In this document: piece after piece, positions 7,809 through 17,800 of the stretch | Numbering within the stretch: the stretch's first letter is position 1 | How the letters are laid out: each line of letters begins with the position of its first letter | Source: Ettlia oleoabundans | Lineage: Eukaryota > Chlorophyta > Chlorophyceae > Chlamydomonadales | Direction: 5' to 3' | Assembly: GCA_019693395.1 (NCBI GenBank) | Contig: JAAMXP010003943.1 | Location: 1-21,880, forward strand | DNA length: 21,880 bases | Position numbers and translations under genes: made by a program | Notes under the pieces: generated by a model | The model's input: the letters and a program-made list of their open reading frames with translations, nothing else | Told to the model about the DNA's origin: nothing | Databases searched by the model: none

Positions 7809-9287
7809 ATGGCCCAGAAGGTGACCCCAACGATGGACTGCACCTCCAAGTGGCCTTACCCGCTGGAGAGCGACGGTGAGCAAGGGCAGCCAAGAAGGCT
7901 GAAGGCAGGCAGGCCGGCAGGCAGGCGGCAGGGCTCGTGCCGCGATAGGCTGGCACACCGCATCATTTTGCAGCATTGACCCCTTTTTATATTTTCCGGT
8001 TGTGTTTTTGTCGCAGCCTTTCCCGTATCCCCTCGCCGCCCGTCACCTCAGCACCCACCTGCCTTCCTCCCGCCCCACCCCTCGCCCCCGCCTGCAGGCT
8101 GGTACCGCGCCCACAACGCTCTGCGTGCCGATCTGTCTGCCCTGGGCGCCATGCTGGAGTCGTTTGAGGCGCAGCTGCAGGCAGGCACACCCATCAGCCG
8201 TGCACAGGCAGCGGCAGCCAACCGGTTTATCCAGTGCTTCCTCAACTTCCTGCACCACCACCACCACAACGAGGACGGTGAGCAAGCCTGAGTGCCGCTC
8301 TGCAGCTGGGTCGGCTGGCAGGCCGCCACGTCATCCTTTGCTGGCAGTCATTGCAGCCAGTGTGCCTGTTCGTCCCATGCCGCCCACATTGCACATCCCA
8401 ACTCCCTTTGTCCAACCCCCGCCGAATCCACCACCACCCTGCCCGCAGATGTCGCCATGCCCTACATGGCTACCCGCTTTGCGGTCCCAGACAAGATTGC
8501 GGCAGACCACACGCAGCTGGAGGTGGGTGTGGTTGTAAACGCATGCCTCTGTGGCTAGCATTAGGGGCAGGCAGCTTGCTGCAACTAAATCCCTGCTGCC
8601 AGCCTGACTGGGAACAAACCACATGGAATGGCATGTTGCTGCTACCATTGCCCTCATAAAATGCACTGCCAACCCCCAACCCTTGCTCGCAGTTGCTGCT
8701 TGAGCGGTTCGAGTTGGGCACCAAAAAGTTGCTAGCCAGCACCAATGCAGCAGTGCAGCGGAACCTCCTCTCGGTTGTGCAGGTGAAGCAGAGCAGCTGG
8801 CTGCTTGCAAGACTGCGGGCTGGTTGCCTTGTTAAAGCTGGGTGCTTGCCATGGTCTTTATATTGGAGGCGTGATAGTTGTAGTGTGTAGCACTGGAATC
8901 CAATCGATTCCTTGCTCACCTGCTCCGTCCTCCTACCCTCTTCTTCCCGCTGCTTTGCAGAGTGTGTTTGTGAGGCTACGTGCCATGTGTGAGGAGCACT
9001 TCAGGGAGGAGGAGCAGGAAGCGATGCCGCTGATGCGCCGCCACTTCACCCCCGCTGAGATTGAGAAGAACGTGGTGCAGAAGATCATGCGCAGCATGGA
9101 TGGCGACAGCATGGGTGCCTTCTTCCGCCCGATGAGCCGGGAGGAGCGTCGTGCGTTTGCCAAGCAGGAGGGAATCCCCTTCTTCGTCCGCTGGATCCTG
9201 TTCCGGTACGCAGCCAAGTACGAGCGCAACGTGTGGCAGCCCTTCCAGCGCCTCTGCCTGGCAGCAGCGGCGACAGCTAAGGCTTGA
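7809..9287 (+). CDS. Hemerythrin / HHE cation-binding domain protein
   Basis: Five exons (7809-7875, 8098-8277, 8449-8522, 8693-8782, 8961-9287) join in phase to 245 aa. The domain is a four-helix bundle that binds a non-haem diiron centre through His and acidic residues. Visible ligand-type motifs are: helix A WYRAHNALRADL (H28); helix B FLHHHHHNEDDVAMPYM (a run of five His at 75-79, then E81, D82 and D83); helix C ADHTQLE (H103); helix D EEHFREEEQEAMPLMRRHF (H150, E153-E155). This order H...HxxxED..P...H...HxxEEE..xPLM is the HHE signature. A C-terminal extension of about 80 residues (EKNVVQKIMRSMDGDSMGAF onward) resembles the tail of plant and algal HHE proteins. No clear signal or transit peptide. 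Members serve in O2, NO or iron sensing or storage; which applies here cannot be told. ATG 7809 is chosen because no phase-compatible upstream exon was found. Confidence 0.9.
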
Positions 9288-9880
9288 GTTGGGGCAACGG
9301 CAGCATCAATATTAACCACGGCTTACAGGCGTGGCAAGGCCCTAGCCGCCTGCCTGACAACTGTGACACTGGCATTGCAGGCTTGCAGCACCGACTAGCC
9401 ACAAGGCAACTTTTTGGTAAACTGTTCCCCAGTTGATAAGATACTAGTTTGTCCTAATCCTTTCGCTTGCCTGACACTTGCGCACTGTGTTGTGACGAAT
9501 AAAGAACTGCACCACGCCCTGATGCATATCCATTGGACTTGAAAATTTACAGTCGCGTCTTTGATGTTAACACTCCCATTTGCCATCTCAGCAAACTGGC
9601 AGGGTCACAGGAATGAGAGCCAACAGATATGTTTCTACAGCACCTGCAGATTGCTCATTTATCTCTGTATGATAAGGTGATACAGTTGGGCTGGGGGGAG
9701 GAAGCCAAGGGGGGCCCTGCAGCCCCCCCTTGGGACCTCGCCACTTATCGCTAGCGGCAAGCAGTATGGTCGCTGACGGTGGTGACGTGGCGGCGCAATT
9801 GTGGGCAGGTATAGGACCGTAGGCATAGGTCTAGCTTCTTGTTTCGTCCTTTGGAAGCCGGCCATGTGTTCAATGCCACT
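9288..9880. other. Intergenic region between the hemerythrin and AE7 genes
   Basis: No gene seen. It should hold the hemerythrin 3' UTR and the AE7 promoter/5' UTR. AATAAA occurs near 9499, but green algae rarely use it. A strong hairpin lies at 9705-9733. Confidence 0.5.
9705..9733. repeat. Perfect 10-bp inverted repeat (hairpin)
   Basis: Arms CCAAGGGGGG (9705-9714) and CCCCCCTTGG (9724-9733) are exactly complementary around a 9-nt loop containing a PstI-like CTGCAG. It lies about 150 bp before the AE7 start codon. Confidence 0.8.
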
Positions 9881-11223
9881 ATGGACCTGATCAATCCGGC
9901 GCCTGTAGTTCACGAGCGCAAAGTCACTCGGCGACGCTCTGCGGTGAGAGGCGGGGTCTTGATTGTCCCTTCGTATACATACTCAGGAATCGATCATTAC
10001 CTCACTGCATTACCGTCCGCTGGCTACAGCGAGCGCTGCTCCAGAACGGCTATGCGGAGGAGCGGGAGCCCATAGACGCGCTAGAAGTGTTCGAGGTGAG
10101 CACTGGATTGAAACCACAATTGCGGCAGGGTGCAGGTTGCGGCTTTTGACGAGGTGGCGGTTGCGCTCGGGCCGCCCTGCCCTACAGGCTGAAGCCTTGT
10201 TTTAGCATACCCTGACATGCAGCACATCCGTGACATCACAGATCCTGAGCACCCATACACCCTGGAGCAGCTCAATGTAGTGACAGAGGAGCAAGTGGAG
10301 GTTGACGACGCAGCAGGGAAGGTGAAGGTGTGTTGCAGGGAAGCATGACTCGCGTACTGGGGGCAAGTGTCGCGATTGAGGGCGCCGTGCAGGTGATGGT
10401 GGTGTCATAGGGTGCCGTAGCAGTATATTGATTGAGCGGCTTGGGAAGGGAAGCATCCAGGGGTTGATGGGGCAGGGAAGGACAGGCACGCAGCTGAGGT
10501 AGACGGTGGCTTCTGGCTGGGTCGCCCAGCCGACTTTGTACCCGTGCAGGAGTTTTCACAATGCGATGCTTGCAATGCAGAACAGCCTGCTTTGCAAGGT
10601 CGCAAGGCAGCATCTTGCAGCAACCTACTGATGGCGCGTCTGGCACCTTCACTCCTTGTTCCTAGTTGGCTGCTGGTGCGCCTGCCTCCTGGTCATGCAG
10701 GTGCAGTTCACACCCACAGTTGAGCACTGCAGCATGGCCACCCTGATTGGGCTGTGCATACGCGTCAAGCTGCTGCGGGCGCTGCCGCCACGCTTCAAGG
10801 TGACATCGGCTGCTGTGTCGTAAGTTCCGGTCTGTTCAGGCAGGCAGACTGTAACACAGAATTACGTGTGGCTGTTGCTACTGCTGCATGAACATGTACT
10901 GCTTGGGGGAGTACCGCAGCCCAACGCCACTGGTGCATGCCATGCTGGCAGCGACCGACTTGATTTCGTGTCCTACATGCTCCCCCTGCCGACAACCGTG
11001 TTGGTTTTCTCTGTCAGTTGCAGCTGGCAACCATCATTGCATCACCGACGCCTACTGTTGCCGGCTGCCATGCCTGCAGGCTGACATCCTGCTGACCCCA
11101 GGCAGCCATGCCAGCGAGGCGGCAGTAAACAAGCAGCTCAGCGATAAGGAACGTGTCGCAGCGGCGCTGGAAAATCCCAACCTGCTGCAGATGGTGGATC
11201 GGTGCCTTGGCAGCAGTCTGTAG
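9881..11223 (+). CDS. AE7: MIP18 family protein AE7/CIAO2B, cytosolic Fe-S assembly targeting factor
   Basis: Subunit of the cytosolic iron-sulfur assembly (CIA) targeting complex (with CIA1/CIAO1 and MET18/MMS19) that hands Fe-S clusters to cytosolic and nuclear apoproteins such as DNA polymerases and helicases. Exons 9881-9943, 10030-10095, 10223-10327, 10701-10799 and 11080-11223, all phase 0, give 158 aa, the family's normal length. It reads [106 protein letters not shown]. These match plant AE7 and human CIAO2B almost throughout, including the conserved reactive Cys in VEHCS (C88). The start at ATG 9881 fits the family's short leader before LIN; no earlier in-frame ATG exists in the exon. 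Confidence 0.96.
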
Positions 11224-11645
11224 AACAGTGAGCATTGCGGGTGCATTTTGAACCTGTTCCACACTCGCCGAGGAACGCTTGCCTGCTTCCTGTTGCTTCC
11301 ATGTCTACCTCTGTCACCTACACATGCTGCTTGGGTCTCCCTCTTGCTCGTTCAGTCCATTGGTTTTTAACAGTATGCTCGTGCCCTGCCCTGTCTTGTT
11401 TACTGCTTCTCTATGTTGATATCCAGCTAGGATTCATGATTGCATCCACATCATGGCTTTTGCCATTTCAGTTTTGTGCATAGTATACATTGTTGTCAGA
11501 CATGCTACCAAGCAACCGTCAAAGGGATGGCAGAAATAACAGTAGTTCTCAAAACAATTCCAACAATGCTGTTCAATACAATCGTTGCCACCTAGCCGCC
11601 TCAGTCACAGGAATGAACTGTTTGCCCACAGCCTTGCTCAGGCGA
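11224..11645. other. Convergent 3' regions of AE7 (+) and the SDR gene (-)
   Basis: About 420 bp with no gene. The two stop codons face each other here, so both 3' UTRs must share this interval. I see no TGTAA on either strand between the stops; only short A/T-rich patches occur (around 11395-11425 and 11520-11590). Confidence 0.6.
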
Positions 11646-14600
11646 TCACCGTTTGGTGGTCACTATCTTACACTCCCGTGGTAGCTTGGCAGCATCAGCC
11701 GACAGGTCCCACAGTTGTGCCGCCAGGGTTTCGTCATAGCTTAGAGGTGCTGACGGCACGCAGCGTGTCCGGCTCAGCAGCCGCCCGCCTGTGGGGCAGG
11801 AGTGGAAGACAGAAGGCCCAGACAAGTACTCTCAAGCTCACACCAGAAGACGGCATCTGGCATGCATGCACGCCGATGTACCATGGTTATAGCAAACCTG
11901 ACCTCAGCAGCTGTGGGACATAGGCCAAATAGAAGGCACAGAGCTGCATGCTGCAGGTAGCTAGGAGCCGTGCGATATAGGTACCCAGGTAGCCAGTGCC
12001 CAGGCTGAGCCCTCACTACAGGCCTCACCGCTGAGGTTCCTAAGGGGCCAGTCCACCAGGCTATGCAACAAGGCTGTGAGGCCCCAGGCGTAGCTTCGCA
12101 GCTTGTCCGCTGTGCCTCGCTGTGGCGTTCCACGCCAGCTGGTGATCAGCGGGGAGGCAAACAGACCTCTTGCGTAGAACTGCAGGGCCCAAATGAACAA
12201 CCAGGGGTTGTTCAGGAGGTTGGTGCATGGATGAGAGCAGCACGCATTGCATTAGCCATTGGCGCAGCAAGCCAGCAGCGCAGGGCAGGCAGGGACAGGA
12301 GCGGCATGTGCAATTCTCATGCGGAATGGGGTGGTAGACTCGCCAGTTGGTTGGTTGGAGATCCCCAGCCAATCGTACCCGCATATCTGGGAGTGGTCGC
12401 GCCACGTGCCGGCTGCTGCTGCCGCGAGCTGCCCACCGCTGGTTGATGGCTGCTGCTGCCTGCCGTTCCCTTTCCCAGGGCACTGTAGCGGCATGCACCA
12501 CCGCTGCAGCACCGTCGCTGGCTGGTGCATAGAGGTTGTTTATGACCCAGCTGCAGACACAGAAGGGGCCAGGGGCAGCATCACATCAGGGCACAGAACA
12601 ATGAGCCAGGAGGCCGGTGGCTGAAGCCGCTGCATGCGTGCGTGTTGTGCAGTGCAGTGCAACCCCAGGTGCAGTGGTGGCAATGCAACCTGCCTCACCT
12701 AAGGGGTGGGCTGGCAAACACCGAGTGCTTCCAGATGTTGCTGGCTACGCCCCCAGGGTCCACTGCACAGCTCTGCGTGACACCCAAATGCAGCAGTCCA
12801 CACCCAGCAGCATGAAGTATTTTGTGCAGCAGCAAGCGAGGATAAGGTCTGCCATGTCACAGTGTACAATGCACCAGATGTACACAGACAACAACAACAG
12901 AGGTCTTGTGCAGCAGCTTGAGAGGACAATGTTCTGCACTCAGCTGTGCACACTGTGAGGTAGGGCCCCATGCAGGCACAGGCAGATCAAAATACTGTCC
13001 CTGCTGGTCTAATACCTGCACACCGTGTTCGCCCAGCCGCCGTTGGAGCTCGTACGCAAACAGAACATTAGCTAGCTTGGTGGATGGGTAGTAGGAACCC
13101 GGCATCCAGCGCTCCAGGAAGGTTGCAACGTTGCCCACCCACCCATAGCGGTGCGTGATGGACGACAGGTTGACGACCTGGAGGGCCGTGAGAGGCAGGC
13201 ACAGAGGGCACAGCAGTGGGACGTACCCATCCCGCCCAAGGGAAGGAGCAGCCCAGAGAACCAGCAACTCTGGCACAGCAAGGCGGGCTGCCGGGCGGAA
13301 AAGCGGGCTGCCGGGGGAACCCTTCCTGGGATGTCTGGGTTCCGGCAGGGAGGCATGAAGGCCCTTCTTGTAACGTAGGGGATGTTCTCCCAAATATAAA
13401 CCAAGGCAGCCTGGCAGGTGAGCGCGCTGCCAAGCAAACGACTAAGTCACTGGCATATGCAGGCCCCCAACAGGCAGGCAATCACGGCATGCCGGTTTGT
13501 GGCCCAAAGCATGCCTGCATGCTGCCTGCTGTGAGATGATCTGCTCCCCATTCCTCACCCTAGCAGGCGCAGAGCGCTGCAGCGTGTCTTCCAGCAGGCG
13601 AGTGAGGGCATAGGGCCCCAGGTAGTTTACTTGGCACAGGCCTCCCACCCCTTCTGGAGTGTGCCATGGCTCTTGATAGTTGGTGCCTGTGGGTGGTTGT
13701 CATGTGCCCCCAACGTGGAAGGTTGGGGATTGACATGCAGTGCAATGTCTCGCTTGGCACAAGCACAAGCTGCTGCTGTCATGCCACCCCGGTCCGTGGC
13801 CAAGAGACGGCACATGCGGCAGCTCCTGGCACACTTTTTACAACCTGGCATATGCCTGCTTCCCCTTGCTGCATCACTCAGGACAGATATCTTCCAGCAG
13901 GCGCAGCAGGGGTAGAAGCCGCCCGCCTGCCTGATGCAGAGGCACTTTGGGAAGAGCTAGCTGAAGCTAGCTCCCAAATCAATGTGCGTACCCGCATTGT
14001 TGACCAGGCAGTCCAGGCGCTTGCCGGAGCGCTTGTAGGCGGCTGCAAACTGGCGCACAGACTCCAGAGAGGCCAAATCCAGCTGGGGCCCCACCTCCAC
14101 GCTGGCACCGGGGTGGCGCTGCCTGCCCGGGACAGCGAACCCGGTAGCAGAGGCAGCGACGGCGGCAGCGATTGTCAGGGTGGTGCAAAACAAGCTTAAC
14201 CTGGTTGCCTGGTGGATTGAGGCGACATGAATTTTTCATACGTGTGGTGGAGCTTGGATGATGTATTTGTAATTTGGTTTTGCTGAGCTACAGAGGGTAC
14301 TGAGAACCAAGCAGCAAGCTGGTTCGCTGGGCAGCTAACCGCTGTGCCACACCTGATGTCTTGCGCAACCTGCTCTGCCAGTGGCAGGTTGCGGCAGGCC
14401 AGCAATACGTGGGCTCCCCTGGCAGCTAGCTGTGACGCAGTCTCCCTGCAGGGAGGCAGGCAGTGTGGCACAATCGCTTGCCGTGCCAGAAGACGGGGTT
14501 GTTGGCAAGGAGGTGTTGCCGCTGCCGCCAACCCGCAGCCCCCACCACAGCATTGGAGGTCCAACACCTGTTCGGATCTTTCCATTTATGCTTTGATTGA

Positions 14601-14680
14601 TGTACTCAACTTCCTATGCCTGAAGTAGCCCCCGTGACCACTACATGGCGTCCGGCTATGTCCCAAGACTGAGCGCCCAT
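11646..14680 (-). CDS. Classical short-chain dehydrogenase/reductase (WWOX/retinol-dehydrogenase-like)
   Basis: NAD(P)-dependent oxidoreductase with a Rossmann fold. Exons on the minus strand: 14680-14611, 14446/5-14353, 14122-13992, 13653-13559, 13177-13016, 12772-12699, 12550-12379, 12179-12029 and 11788-11646, 363 aa. Motifs in order: TGATSGIG (16-23, coenzyme loop), GAHVLLACRN, DLASLESV, DCLVNNA (96-98), VNYLGPYALTRLL, VVNLSSITHRYG (catalytic Ser), YYPSTKLANVLFAYEL (Y160, K164, catalytic YxxxK), SCAVDPGGVASNIW, DGAAAVVHAAT and SYDETLAAQLWDLS near the C-terminus. Phases agree at all junctions but the first. The first donor is non-canonical or carries a one-base loss. The usual 8-10 residues between NNAG and the EGVGGLCQVN segment are absent, so one short exon may be missing from the model. 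The insert between VVHAAT and the last exon (Ala/Arg-rich, then FYARGLFASP) is longer than in most relatives. Substrate unknown. Confidence 0.88.
12817..12938. repeat. Imperfect direct repeat, 84-bp period, in an SDR intron
   Basis: Two segments of about 37 bp sharing TTGTGCAGCAG and GAGGA.AA.G.TCTGC begin at about 12817 and 12901. They lie inside the intron between the YxxxK exon and the VDPGG exon of the minus-strand SDR. Confidence 0.6.
14446..14610 (-). other. Non-canonical first intron of the SDR gene
   Basis: Exon 1 must join exon 2 to give ...GIG-R-ETASQLAARG, that is GGA AGG GAG. On the minus strand exon 1 ends GGCATAGGAA and is followed by GTTGAGTAC, and exon 2 follows CCTGCAG as GGAGACT. 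A GT donor forces the intron to end in CA; an AG acceptor forces a TT donor. One extra G at 14610/14611 would make it an ordinary AG|GTTGAG...GCAG|G intron. Confidence 0.6.
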
Positions 14681-14859
14681 TGCGGGTTGGGAGGACGCAG
14701 AAAACACCCCAAAACTCGCTGGCAGCGATCGGGACGCAATGCGCAATTGGTTAGCATACCACACTAATCCAGCGCCCAATGTTCCCGGCCTGCATCAGCT
14801 TGAGCTGTCTGGTGCATGTGAAGACTCGCCATCTGCATCGCTGCTCTTTGTGGAACAAC
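14681..14859. promoter_or_regulatory. Compact bidirectional promoter between the SDR (-) and plastid PDH E1 alpha (+)
   Basis: Only 179 bp separate the two divergent start codons, so both promoters and 5' UTRs must lie here. ATTGG at 14746-14750 and CCAAT at 14776-14780 form an inverted pair of CCAAT boxes near the centre, a common feature of bidirectional promoters. No TATA box is visible in either direction. Confidence 0.6.
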
Positions 14860-17800
14860 ATGGCGGCTGTTGCGCAGTTGGTGGTTGGCGCAGTGGCAGA
14901 CAGGATGGCTCCCCTAGCCTCCACCAGCAGCCGGGCCTTGGCCCCCGTGCAGTGCCCGCTGCAGCAGCGGCCACAGCGGCAGCAGCGCAGGCGGGGAGCG
15001 ATGCGCGTAGCAGCGGTTGCTAGCCCTGTCAAGCCGGCGTCAGGTAAGGCAGGCAAGGCCGCTGTGCCGATCACCCCCGAGGAGGCAGCAGCTCTGTACC
15101 ACGATATGGTTCTTGGACGGGAGTTTGAGGAGATGTGCGCACAAATGTACTACCGCGGCAAGATGTTCGGCTTTGTGCACCTCTACTCCGGCCAGGAAGC
15201 GGTGTCCACTGGTGCGCTGCCGCCCCCTCTCCTCCTCGTCTCTTGCTGCCAGCTGCTCTTGCTGTGCTGCCTGTTTGTTTGTTGAAGCTTGCCGGTGTTT
15301 GCTGCATGCCTGCGGTCTCTCTCTGTGCAACGGTCAATCTGGCAGCAAAGCAGCCAGTTTCTGGCACAAGCACGCGTGCGTTGGCCGCGTCAACCGCTGC
15401 TGCTTGCCAGCGCCAGTTTGTGAGCTGACAGGCTCTGCAGCATGCATTAGCATGCTGACAGCCTTTTGAATAGTGCCAGCAACAGCACGACACCAGTAAT
15501 GCAGCTGAGATAGGCAGCATGAGCTGCCACGAGGTGGTGATATGCGGTGGGGCCGCATGCAGCGGCGCTTGATGCATGCTGGCATTATCCCATGCTTTGG
15601 GATGCCACATTCAGCCTGAAACTCGGTGCATGCTGTCAAAAGCATCTGGGGCATAGCACACATGGAGCTCAGCAAGAATCGGCGTGCTCGGTATCCTGAA
15701 CAGCTGTGCACACAGTATCCTGACAGAGCTGGCTTGGCTGGTGCCCATCCGTTCCAACGGGTTTCACGGCTTTGGCTGTGCACCCACAATGCCAAATGGC
15801 TCATTGGGGTTCTTGCGCTGCCCACCCTGCAGGCGTGATCAAGGCATGCCTGCGCAAGGACGACTTCATTTGCTCCACCTATCGTGACCACGTGCACGCG
15901 CTGTCAAAGGGCGTTGCCGCGCGCAAGGTGCGGCGACCTGCCCCCAGGCACACACCCAGCAGCAACACAAACCTGCGACGGCAAGCAGCATAAGAACATT
16001 GTCGCTGTTGCAGCAGCAGGTGGTCGCAGGAGTTGGCCAGCAAAACAGGGCATTGATTGTATGCTTGTGCGGCCCGCATGCAATGACACACCCCACAAGG
16101 AGTCCTCCCTGTTGTGGGCGTTGCAGGTGCTGCTTTTCTCTTTCCTGCTTTCTGAAGGACAGGTTGATTATTCGTCTTCATTTGAGACTGCACCTGCAGG
16201 TCATGGCTGAGTTGTTTGGAAAGAAGACTGGTGTGTCGCGTGGCCAGGGTGGCTCTATGCACTTGTTTGACCGCGAGCACGGCCTGGTGGGTGCTGGGGA
16301 TTTGGTAGAGATGTCGTTTGTCGTGATTGTGGGGTCAGATGAAAATATGATTCATCCTCAGATCATTTGGTTTTCTGTTTCGGTTGTGGGCTTGTTTCAT
16401 GGCTGTTTTCATGGCTGATTTATTGTATGCTGTAGGCTGGCGGGTCTGATTGCTGACTGGTGTCCTGAGGCAGCTGTGGCTGGCCCGTGGCCCCTGTGTT
16501 TCACTATCTGTTCATTCCTCCCGCTTCAATACCGCAGTTGGGCAGCCACAGCATCATCAAAAAGGGCATGCCATTTCCTGCGACACATTACTGCCCACAC
16601 CTTCCACCCTTTCCTCTACCTAACTTCCTGTTTTTTTCAATTTTCTGCAGCTGGGCGGCTACGCCTTTATTGGCGAGGGCATCCCTGTGGGCCTGGGTGC
16701 CGCCTACCAGATTGCCTACAGCCAGCGTGTGCTGGGCAACGACGCAGACGACCGCGTGTCTGTCAACTTCTTTGGCGACGGCACCTGCAACGTCGGTGAG
16801 TACCCGTTGTTTGGGATTTAGGGAGTTTCTGACACAGGTTGCTCGACCAGTCGTATTCGCCCCCAGGTTCACGTCTGGTGGTGGCGTATCGGTGTGAAAT
16901 TCGCGTTTGTCTTTGCAGTAGGTTTGTTGGTATTGAAGCATTGGGGTGGGTGCTGAATACAATTATCTGCGTTAGCGGTCTCGCGTGGCTTAGGTGACAG
17001 GATTGGGCGTGCAAGTTGTTCTGCTGCCAACCTGGGCTGAAGATGCACTCATCCTTAGATTTGGCCGGTCCTGCCCAATCAGGCCTGCACTTTTGGAGGG
17101 GTGTGCGGGTGTTCAGCCATGGTTACGGGATTAGTGGGACCTGAAGGCCAGGCTCAGCGACACACATGCGCCTAGAGCCCCAGATCTTGGGGGAGAGAAA
17201 GAAGGCGGAAGCACCCAGCATAGTTGCAGCAGGCAGCCCAGCACCATCCATGCATTCCACCTATTGCCTGCTGCTGTGGAACCACGTCCCTGGTCTGGAC
17301 CCCTACTTCCATCATTCAGCAGCCTGCCCGCCCACATGCCCAGGAACCTGCTTGCAGATACACCACCCCTGTCGTCTTCATCACGTTGCCCAGCATTGCT
17401 CTCCCTTGCTTTTGCTCGTCGCCCACCCACTTGCGCCCCCACCCACTGTCGAGGCTTCTTGCATGCATCCATCCCGTATTACCCCTGCAGGCCTGTTTTA
17501 CGAATCCCTCGCTCGTCATTTAACCTCTACACACCCAACCACCAGCATGCCTATTGCACTTATCACCCCTGCAGGCCAGTTCTACGAGTCCCTCAACATG
17601 GCCACCCTCTACAAGCTGCCCTGCATCTTTGTGGTGGAGAACAACAAGTGGGCCATTGGCATGAACCACCCGCGTGCCACCGCCCCCTCATCCCTGGGCG
17701 ACAACGAGCCCTGGATCTACAAGAAGGGCCCCGCATTCGGCATGCCTGGCGTGCACGTGGACGGCATGGATGTGATGAAGGTCAGAGGCGGTGTTTAGCT

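Noticed and set aside
12181..12240. Frame TNLLNNPWLFIWAL read directly before the FYARGLFASP exon of the SDR, resembling an SDR substrate loop
   Set aside because: It has no acceptor before an upstream stop, and the true preceding exons (VDPGGVASNIW and DGAAAVVHAAT) were found elsewhere, joining in phase at 12179.
12617..12958. Plus-strand 113-aa frame opposite the SDR
   Set aside because: It spans SDR exon 6 and the 84-bp repeat intron on the opposite strand and shows no domain.
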